Shown: positions 14,703-19,812 of the stretch, piece after piece | How the letters are laid out: every line of letters begins with the position of its first letter | How positions within the stretch are numbered: position 1 is the first letter of the stretch | Source of the DNA: Desulfomonile sp. | Lineage (GTDB): Bacteria; Desulfobacterota; Desulfomonilia; Desulfomonilales; Desulfomonilaceae | NCBI GenBank assembly: GCA_020216785.1 | Contig: JAIWNO010000240.1 | Span: 1-19,812, forward strand | Length of the DNA: 19,812 nucleotides | Direction of reading: 5' to 3' | The notes under the pieces: model-generated | What the model saw: only the letters and a program-made list of their open reading frames with translations | The model's database searches: none | What the model was told of the DNA's origin: nothing | Made by a program: the position numbers and the translations under genes

Positions 14703-15713
14703 CTATGCAAGCTTCTCACCGATATATACCGCAAGGTCGACCATGCGGGCTGAATAGCCCGACTCATTGTCGTACCATGCAAGCACTTTTACGAGATTGT
14801 CACCGATGGAAAAGGTGGATGGCGCATCATAAGTAGCCGAATAGCTGCTGTTGAGAAAGTCGATGCTCACCAATGGCTCTTCGCTGTAGCCGAGAATCCC
14901 CTTAAGGCGTCCTTCGGCTGCGTTCTTCATAGCGGCATTCACATCTTCTACAGTGGCCTTGGTCTTGAGAAGGGCAGTAAGGTCAACCAACGACACGTTT
15001 GGTGTGGGGATGCGGATCGACATCCCGTCCAGTTTACCCGCAAGCTCGGGAATCACCAAGCCGACTGCAATGGCGGCTCCCGTCGTAGTGGGGATCATGT
15101 TGACGCCCGCGGCGCGGGCTCGGCGATAATCGTTGTGTACCGTATCAAGGAGACTCTGATCCATTGTGTACGAGTGGATCGTGGTCATGAGCCCCTTTTC
15201 TATGCCGAACTCATCGAAAAGGACTTTTGCCAAGGGCGCGACGCAGTTGGTCGTGCAGGAGGCATTGGAAACAACATGATGATTGAGGGGATCGTACAGG
15301 TCCTCATTAACGCCCAACACAAACGTGCCATCAACTTTCTTGCCCGGCGCGGAAATTATCACTTTTTTGGCCCCGGCCTGGACATGTTTACCGGCCTTTT
15401 CCTTGTCTCTGAAGATACCCGTGCATTCGAGCACCACATCAATATTGAGGTCCCCCCAGGGTAGATTCAGCAGGTCATCGGTGATGCGAAGCGCTCGTAT
15501 TTCTTTACCGTCAACAGTGAGAGCGTCCTGTGAGTAGGACACCTCGCCGGGATAAGTGCCGTGTACGGAGTCATGCTTGAACAGGAAGGCCATCAATTTG
15601 GAATCCATCCTATCATTGAGCGCGACTACTTCAACACCGGGGTGGGAGAGAGCATATCGCATGACAGTTCTACCGATGCGGCCAAAGCCGTTAATTGCCA
15701 CCCTAACAGCCAT
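14703..15713 (-). CDS. gap: Glyceraldehyde-3-phosphate dehydrogenase, type I
   Basis: 336 aa. It oxidises glyceraldehyde 3-phosphate with NAD+ and inorganic phosphate in the cytoplasm. The Rossmann motif INGFGRIGR (8-15 region), D34 (ALND, which in the family points to NAD rather than NADP), the nucleophile C153 in SNASCTTNC, H180 (TTIHSYT) and WYDNESGYSARMVDL at the C-terminus are all present. The ATG at 15713 follows GAGGAGG. It is the first gene of gap-pgk and is preceded by a promoter at 15746-15775. Confidence 0.98.
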   Translation of the reverse strand: MAVRVAINGFGRIGRTVMRYALSHPGVEVVALNDRMDSKLMAFLFKHDSVHGTYPGEVSYSQDALTVDGKEIRALRITDDLLNLPWGDLNIDVVLECTGIFRDKEKAGKHVQAGAKKVIISAPGKKVDGTFVLGVNEDLYDPLNHHVVSNASCTTNCVAPLAKVLFDEFGIEKGLMTTIHSYTMDQSLLDTVHNDYRRARAAGVNMIPTTTGAAIAVGLVIPELAGKLDGMSIRIPTPNVSLVDLTALLKTKATVEDVNAAMKNAAEGRLKGILGYSEEPLVSIDFLNSSYSATYDAPSTFSIGDNLVKVLAWYDNESGYSARMVDLAVYIGEKLA

Positions 15714-15745
15714 AGTCTGCCTCCTCGTGCTTTGTAAAACGCCTC

Positions 15746-15775
15746 ATTCTAACGTGAATTCAGCGTCAGCGTCAA
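15746..15775 (-). promoter_or_regulatory. Predicted promoter of gap-pgk
   Basis: On the minus strand TTGACG (15775-15770) and TAGAAT (15751-15746) are separated by 18 nt, about 33 nt before the gap ATG. Confidence 0.6.
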
Positions 15776-15794
15776 CGAATGGTCATTTCTTTTC

Positions 15795-15823
15795 TTGAGT
15801 TTATAAAGGATTTCGGGTATATG
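15795..15823 (+). promoter_or_regulatory. Possible promoter for the small secreted-protein gene
   Basis: TTGAGT (15795-15800) and TATATG (15818-15823) are separated by 17 nt. The leader would include the hairpin at 15843-15863. Another -10-like CATAAT lies at 15890-15895. Confidence 0.45.
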
Positions 15824-15842
15824 GTTACCTACCGCAATATAG

Positions 15843-15863
15843 GGGAGCATTGTACATGCTCCC
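15843..15863. promoter_or_regulatory. Perfect 8-bp inverted repeat with TGTAC words, possible operator
   Basis: GGGAGCAT (15843-15850) and ATGCTCCC (15856-15863) flank TGTAC. TGTAC recurs at 15867 and 15886, and TGTACGGCA (15867-15875) is an inexact inverse of TGCTGTACA (15883-15891). The cluster lies between gap and the secreted-protein gene and could be a regulator site for either. Confidence 0.45.
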
Positions 15864-15950
15864 TCCTGTACGGCACCATATATGCTGTACATAATGCGGA
15901 ATTATCAAAATGCAAAGTCCGGCGCGCACTCGCCTACCCAGGAACCGTCG

Positions 15951-16373
15951 ATGCGAAGATTTGTGCGACTCGTGCTCGTTCCCCTTGTCCTGAGTGCCTT
16001 GCTTTTCGGTGCGCTGTCGGCTCAGGGGCCTGAGGGCACGACCTCCGCCAATCAATGGAAGATTACCAGTATACGCGTGTGCCGGGATTACCGGGGTAAC
16101 CTTTCGGCGCATTTTGAGGCGATCGGAACGTATCCGGTCTATTCCTTCTTTATTCCACGCCCCGTCTGGACCGTGAATGGAACCGTAGTGGAAGCCCAAC
16201 CGATCTACGACCGCGGCCGTCTGGTTTCGTTCAACCTGCTGGGAGCTTCACAATTGCTCAAGAGCGGTGCAAAAAACACGGTCAAGTTCTCTCTGCCCGA
16301 CCAAAATGCGGCCAAGGTGTTTCGTTATGACCAAAACCGCATTCCCAGGGGCGAATGCTACGAGTTTTTCTGA
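15951..16373 (+). CDS. Small exported hypothetical protein, 140 aa
   Basis: No family recognised. The ATG at 15951 is chosen because AGGA precedes it by 8 nt and the product then begins with a clear signal peptide (MRRFVRLVLVPLVLSALLFG, cleavage after LSA about residue 24). An in-frame ATG at 15882 would add 23 polar residues. The mature part is probably a beta-rich domain (WKITSIRVCRDYRGNLSAHFE, PVWTVNGTVVE, KNTVKFSLPD). Two cysteines, one near the start of the domain and one in the final ECYEFF, could form a disulfide that closes it. It ends 9 bp from the convergent cysM stop. Confidence 0.75.
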   Translation: MRRFVRLVLVPLVLSALLFGALSAQGPEGTTSANQWKITSIRVCRDYRGNLSAHFEAIGTYPVYSFFIPRPVWTVNGTVVEAQPIYDRGRLVSFNLLGASQLLKSGAKNTVKFSLPDQNAAKVFRYDQNRIPRGECYEFF

Positions 16374-16382
16374 ATCTGAAAA

Positions 16383-17291
16383 TTATGGTGGACACTTGGC
16401 GCAAATAGACTTGAACAAAGTCGTGCTCAGGTACCGATCCCCGCGGTCAGGAAGAATAACCACAACAGTGCCCGAGGTAAGCTCCTTGCTTGCCTGCAGG
16501 GCTCCATAGACGGCCGCGCCGGAACTCATGCCCACAAAGATCCCCTGTGTCAATGTCAACCATCTGGCGGTATCGTAAGCCTGGTCGTCATTCACGCGGA
16601 TAATACGGTCGATGCGGCTGGGGTCATAGATTTTGGGGACGATGGCCTCGTTCATATTCTTGAGCCCCTGGATCGCATGACCTTCGAACGGCTCTACTCC
16701 CACAATCCGGATGTTCGCATCGTGCTCTTTCAGCCTGCGCGAAACCCCCATAAGTGTTCCGGTAGTCCCCATGCCCGCGACGAACATGTCAATTTCGCCC
16801 CCGGTCTGTTCAAGAATCTCTCGGCCTGTGGTCATATAGTGGGCTTCAATGTTGTACGGATTCTCGAACTGATTCGGCATAAAGTACTTTTCCGGATCCG
16901 ATTCGTAGATCTGATGCGCGCGACGGATAGCACCGTCGGTGCCGTCACAGCCGGCAGTGACTTCCAATTCCGCCCCATACGCTTTGAGCGTATTTCTTCG
17001 CTCAAGACTCACGCACTCGGGGAGTGTGAGCAAACAGCGGTACCCCTTGCTTGCGCAAACCATGGAGAGCCCAATACCGGTGTTGCCCGACGTAGGCTCC
17101 AATACGATCTTGTCCTTGTTCAGGAGGCCGTGCTCTTCTGCCTTTTGGATCATGTAGTAGGCGATACGGTCTTTGATCGATCCGCCGGGATTGTTTCCCT
17201 CGAGTTTGCCGAAAATGCGTACGCCATTGGAACCGTTGGGATAATGTATGCGAACAAGGGGTGTGTTTCCGATGAGATTAAGTATGTCCAT
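16383..17291 (-). CDS. cysM: PLP-dependent cysteine synthase, CysM-like
   Basis: 302 aa. It is predicted to make L-cysteine from an activated serine and sulfide or thiosulfate. IGNTPLVRI is followed by LEGNNPGGSIKDR carrying the PLP lysine, the cofactor and substrate loop PTSGNTGIGLS, the phosphate-binding MGTTGTLMGVSR, SSGAAVYGAL and a C-terminal GDRYLSTTLF. EGNN.GS.KDR and GDRYLST resemble E. coli CysM more than CysK; a cystathionine beta-synthase-like role is possible. The ATG at 17291 follows GAGG, which overlaps the stop of a 25-codon leader ORF, suggesting coupled translation. The promoter is at 17420-17448. Confidence 0.9.
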   Translation of the reverse strand: MDILNLIGNTPLVRIHYPNGSNGVRIFGKLEGNNPGGSIKDRIAYYMIQKAEEHGLLNKDKIVLEPTSGNTGIGLSMVCASKGYRCLLTLPECVSLERRNTLKAYGAELEVTAGCDGTDGAIRRAHQIYESDPEKYFMPNQFENPYNIEAHYMTTGREILEQTGGEIDMFVAGMGTTGTLMGVSRRLKEHDANIRIVGVEPFEGHAIQGLKNMNEAIVPKIYDPSRIDRIIRVNDDQAYDTARWLTLTQGIFVGMSSGAAVYGALQASKELTSGTVVVILPDRGDRYLSTTLFKSICAKCPP

Positions 17292-17300
17292 GCAAACGCC

Positions 17301-17378
17301 TCAAGATGACGGCAATTGACCGGCAGTAGGTATCGCGAGCCGGTTATCGGAATTTTTACTAATCTTTCTATATACCAT
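17301..17378 (-). CDS. 25-codon leader ORF upstream of cysM
   Basis: ATG at 17378 follows a perfect AGGAGG (17392-17387) by 8 nt, a better ribosome site than that of cysM. The peptide begins MVYRKISKNS and ends GQLPSS. Its TGA stop lies 9 nt before the cysM ATG, and the cysM ribosome site overlaps the stop. It lies about 35 nt downstream of the predicted promoter. It has no Cys codons. It may set translation of cysM by coupling, or be a small protein; no homology is recognised. Confidence 0.5.
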   Translation of the reverse strand: MVYRKISKNSDNRLAIPTAGQLPSS

Positions 17379-17419
17379 CCAACAAACCTCCTGAGCAAGA
17401 GAATTGTGCTTGTGTTTTT

Positions 17420-17448
17420 ATTTCAAGCTGATAGTAAGCTTTTGTCAA
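17420..17448 (-). promoter_or_regulatory. Predicted promoter of the leader ORF and cysM
   Basis: On the minus strand a consensus TTGACA (17448-17443) and TGAAAT (17425-17420) are separated by 17 nt. Confidence 0.6.
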
Positions 17449-17644
17449 GCGAGGCTCGCGGCAGAGGTCCTTTAGGCCTTTGCCAGGTGAATGCGCGAGA
17501 GCCGATCGAGCGGTTGCTGATTCCCCCGCCTTTCGCCCTTGCTCCTGACTTCGCTTCAGAGGTCTGTCAGTCGCCACACCGGCGTCGCGACCGCGTATTG
17601 GAATTCAGTATGACTCCGGCCAATGCCAACCCAGGGAGGATACT

Positions 17645-18808
17645 ATGGAGTACACGTACCACCCGCAATCGCCTGACAACTCTGGTCCGATCCACGATAG
17701 CGGAGAATCGAACGAGCTTGCGGATCGATACCTGGCTGCTGAAACGTCCGGGGTGCGCACTACCGATGATTTGGAGTTGCTCAGGTCGATCGACATGGTG
17801 TTCCGCCTGCAGCAGAGGTCCGAGGAAATCCGTTCGCACTTGGAAAAGATCGACCGCGTGCTGCTTTCCTCGCGGACTGTGGCCGGGCTTACGCGTGCAG
17901 TGGTGGAACTCCTGGAACACGATCTCGACCTCGTCGCTGCACGCATCCTTTTCAAAGAGAACCATCCTCTTGGCGCGCTGCTTCTTTGGGACCCTCCTGA
18001 AGGAGCAGGTATGATTCCCGCTGACTTCCTGGAAGGCGAGGGGTTGTCCGGCACCGATCCGTTCATTTTGGATGACCTGTCGGGTGAGCTGTCTGCGACT
18101 TTGTTCGGTGAGTGCTCCCCGCTCGTGGCGTCCGCTGCTCTCGCAGTCCTCTCCGTGGACAATACGGAATTGGGTGTACTCTGCCTTGGAAGTGACGATC
18201 CGGGCCGCTACCGCGGGGGCATGAACACCGAAATCATTGCCTCGCTGGCCGACAAGATCGCCCTCGGGATTCGCAATGCTTGGGACCATGAAAAGCTCTC
18301 CGAGGACGCGTTGTGCGGGACAAGAGACGGAGTCGTATCCGAGGCGTTCTTTCGGGAAGCCCTCCAGTGGGAGTTTCACCGTGCGTGGCGCTATGGGCGG
18401 CCATTTGCCCTCCTGGGACTATCGTGGCGCGATGAGGCTGAGGAGACGATAACATCAAGTGATGTCAAGGAGGTTGTTCGGCGCAATTTGCGGTCCTGCG
18501 ACCTAGTTTCCGAAGGGGATGATGTGAAGCTCTGGGTGATGCTCCCCGAAGTTGGTATTGAGGGAGCCCGCGCTGCCGCGGAGCGATTGGTCAAGATCTT
18601 TCAGAAGACTTTCGCCGGTCGGTTAATGCTCCATGCCGGCTTGACCGAGTACTCGACCGCGGCCGCAGTTTCGACAGTACTCATCCGGACAACAAGGCAG
18701 GCACTTGAAGAGGCTCGGGGCCATGAGGCACACGCCATAGTGGTCAGGGAGGTTGACCTCCTCGGGAAGCCACTTCAGGGCGAGGTCGCTTCCCTGGTCG
18801 CTCCGTAG
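17645..18808 (+). CDS. GAF-like domain protein with degenerate C-terminal GGDEF-like domain
   Basis: 387 aa; the ATG follows GGGAGG. No membrane segments or signal peptide, so cytoplasmic. After a polar N-terminus and a short helix (about 43-75) comes a GAF/DUF484-like domain (about 75-215) with ALAVLSVDNTELGVLCLGSDDPGRY near its end. The last 160 residues have GGDEF-domain layout (FFREALQWEFHRAWRYGRPFALLGL, then RSCDLVSEGDDVKLWVMLPE, AAAERLVKIFQ, HAGLTEY), but the GG(D/E)EF active-site loop reads GDDVKLW. It should therefore not make cyclic di-GMP; it may bind a nucleotide or act as a scaffold. The family assignment is by pattern only. Downstream, in the same direction, is the TrpF-like gene after a repeat-containing gap of about 180 bp. 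Confidence 0.8.
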   Translation: MEYTYHPQSPDNSGPIHDSGESNELADRYLAAETSGVRTTDDLELLRSIDMVFRLQQRSEEIRSHLEKIDRVLLSSRTVAGLTRAVVELLEHDLDLVAARILFKENHPLGALLLWDPPEGAGMIPADFLEGEGLSGTDPFILDDLSGELSATLFGECSPLVASAALAVLSVDNTELGVLCLGSDDPGRYRGGMNTEIIASLADKIALGIRNAWDHEKLSEDALCGTRDGVVSEAFFREALQWEFHRAWRYGRPFALLGLSWRDEAEETITSSDVKEVVRRNLRSCDLVSEGDDVKLWVMLPEVGIEGARAAAERLVKIFQKTFAGRLMLHAGLTEYSTAAAVSTVLIRTTRQALEEARGHEAHAIVVREVDLLGKPLQGEVASLVAP

Positions 18809-18900
18809 CCTTCCAGGCTCTATGGATAAAATAGATCGTTTCATAGGCCCTTCCTTGCTTGGCCCTCGCCAAGGTGAGATATAAATAGCGCATATCCTTT

Positions 18901-18929
18901 GTAGGGACGGGTCTGGGACTCGTCCCTCC
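18901..18929. repeat. Palindromic intergenic repeat, copy 4
   Basis: GTAGGGACGGGTC, loop TGG, GACTCGTCCCTCC; the arms 18904-18913 and 18917-18926 pair with one mismatch. It lies between the GAF/GGDEF gene and the TrpF-like gene. Confidence 0.65.
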
Positions 18930-18987
18930 CACGACCGGCGTTGAGGACAGCATACACGGATTTTCCTAATTGATCTGTCTGGCAGCC

Positions 18988-19710
18988 ATGCACGCAATGT
19001 CCAACCGCACGCTCCAAAACCCCTGCCTGTGGCCGCCTGGAATTCAAGTAGCGGGTGTCTCCACACTCGCAGAGGCCGTCTTCTGCCATGATGTGGGAGT
19101 TGACGCCGTCGGATTCACCTTGGAGCTGCCCACAGGGATTCACGACGGTCTCACGGCTGACAAGGCCCGCGACATTATCTCCAGGATGCCGGGAGACCTC
19201 ATGCCGGTGCTCATCACTTACTTGCAATCTGCGGACGCGGCCATAGGATTGACGAAGTTCATCAAAGCCCGAGCAGTGCAGTTTCACGGCGGGATTAAGG
19301 ACGACGAGTTGGCTGTATTTCGCGGCCATTGCCCGTACGTGAAAACCATCGGCCGCGTCACGGTGACAGGCGAGAGCGCGATCCTGGACGGGGAGCGCTT
19401 CATGCCGCTTCTCTGGGATGCGGTCATCCTCGACTCTTTCGATCCGGCCACCGGGCGCCGAGGAGCTACAGGCCTCACCCACGACTGGTCTGTCAGCGCA
19501 AGAATAGTCAAACGAGCTGCTGTGCCGGTAATTCTCGCTGGTGGTCTCACACCCGAAAACGTTGGCGAAGCCATCGCAAAAGTCCGACCGGACGGAGTAG
19601 ATGTGCACAGCGGGGTCGAAAACCCTGACGGATCCCGCAGCTTCCGGAAAATCCGCCGCTTCGCTCAGGCAGCACGCGAGGCGCGCTTGATCTTAAGGTA
19701 TCAACGGTAG
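18988..19710 (+). CDS. TrpF-family (phosphoribosylanthranilate isomerase-like) protein lacking the catalytic cysteine
   Basis: 240 aa from ATG 18988; TTG 18970 and ATG 18997 are also in frame and none has a strong ribosome site. The barrel follows TrpF: GVDAVGFTLE, ARAVQFHGG, YVKTIGRV, ILDSFDPATGRRGATGLTHDW (general-acid Asp kept), VILAGGLTPENV, DGVDVHSGVE. Family knowledge: TrpF carries a catalytic Cys in KICGIT at strand 1. Here this reads QVAGVS, with Ala at 19051-19053. The SxR segment after strand 2 that contacts phosphate reads TGIHDG. The protein may not isomerise phosphoribosylanthranilate, or uses altered chemistry. No other trp gene is in the window. It may instead be a paralogue with another sugar-phosphate substrate. 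Confidence 0.8.
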   Translation: MHAMSNRTLQNPCLWPPGIQVAGVSTLAEAVFCHDVGVDAVGFTLELPTGIHDGLTADKARDIISRMPGDLMPVLITYLQSADAAIGLTKFIKARAVQFHGGIKDDELAVFRGHCPYVKTIGRVTVTGESAILDGERFMPLLWDAVILDSFDPATGRRGATGLTHDWSVSARIVKRAAVPVILAGGLTPENVGEAIAKVRPDGVDVHSGVENPDGSRSFRKIRRFAQAAREARLILRYQR

Positions 19711-19722
19711 CTTTTCAACAGG

Positions 19723-19756
19723 GTGCCGCTACTTTCTGTCAGAAGTCATGCGGCAC
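19723..19756. terminator. Weak inverted repeat after the TrpF-like gene
   Basis: GTGCCGC (19723-19729) and GCGGCAC (19750-19756) are exact complements with a 20-nt loop, 12 bp beyond the stop. No T-run follows. A second imperfect hairpin (CTCGG/CCGAG) lies near 19775-19790. Confidence 0.25.
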
Positions 19757-19811
19757 GCTGTAGTTCCTGTTCTCGGATCTCCGAGGAACTTGAGACCTCA
19801 ATGCCGTAGAG
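19746..19811 (-). CDS. Possible 3' end of a gene entering from the right edge
   Basis: The minus frame from the right edge reads LYGIEVSSSSEIREQELQRAA and ends at TGA 19748-19746. Composition looks helical and charged, as in a protein tail. With only 21 codons no family can be named and it may be chance. Confidence 0.25.
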   Translation of the reverse strand, partial: LYGIEVSSSSEIREQELQRAA

Positions 19812-19812
19812 T

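Noticed and set aside
17316..18014. 232-codon plus-strand frame
   Set aside because: It overlaps the GAF/GGDEF gene in another frame and covers the cysM promoter; no ribosome site.
1..19812. CRISPR array, tRNA or rRNA genes
   Set aside because: No regularly spaced direct repeats, no tRNA-like cloverleaf with CCA-end context, and no conserved rRNA words were seen on either strand by reading; a covariance-model search was not possible.

Overview
The window looks like chromosomal DNA of an anaerobic, moderately GC-rich bacterium, most like a Deltaproteobacterium/Desulfobacterota member. This is an inference from gene content: an NtrC-type sigma54 activator paired with a membrane histidine kinase, an NAD-linked (PyrK-type) dihydroorotate dehydrogenase, a DksA/TraR-family regulator, a compact glycolytic gap-pgk-tpiA-secG cluster, and several families of intergenic palindromes. 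No rRNA, tRNA, CRISPR array or intact insertion sequence was seen. Nothing identifies a species.

Left part (1-5303, all minus strand): a sensory operon runs right to left as a small His-rich membrane protein (2629-~3162), a PAS histidine kinase (1125-2636) and a sigma54 response regulator (1128 to beyond the left edge). Each stop and next start overlap. The regulator's sigma54-contact loop reads GAFTHA instead of GAFTGA. Upstream is a single-polypeptide fusion of PyrD (dihydroorotate dehydrogenase) and PyrK (FAD/2Fe-2S/NAD) at 3657-5303.

Middle part (5304-12077): an ArsB/NhaD/SLC13-type transporter with an added N-terminal periplasmic beta-domain (5783-7537) lies between two inverted copies of a palindrome sharing an exact 19-bp core. 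Then come a small hypothetical gene, pcm, a Pro/Gln-rich secreted protein, a DksA/TraR-like protein with an N-terminal helix-turn-helix (9963-10652), a 61-aa protein, and a polysaccharide deacetylase with a twin-arginine signal (10955-11848). The last two are divergent from overlapping promoters. A C-terminal fragment of a YoeB-type toxin gene (11885-11971) remains downstream, beside a palindromic repeat.

Right part (12078-19812): gap, pgk, tpiA and secG run on the minus strand. Next are a small secreted protein, a CysM-like cysteine synthase preceded by a well-formed 25-codon leader ORF, a GAF plus degenerate GGDEF protein, and a TrpF-family protein that lacks the catalytic cysteine. A 29-bp GTAGGGGCGGGTC-type palindrome occurs four times, in varying states of decay, between genes (3370-3398, 11995-12023, 13388-13416, 18901-18929). 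These copies and the pair around the transporter are probably genome-wide repeat families.
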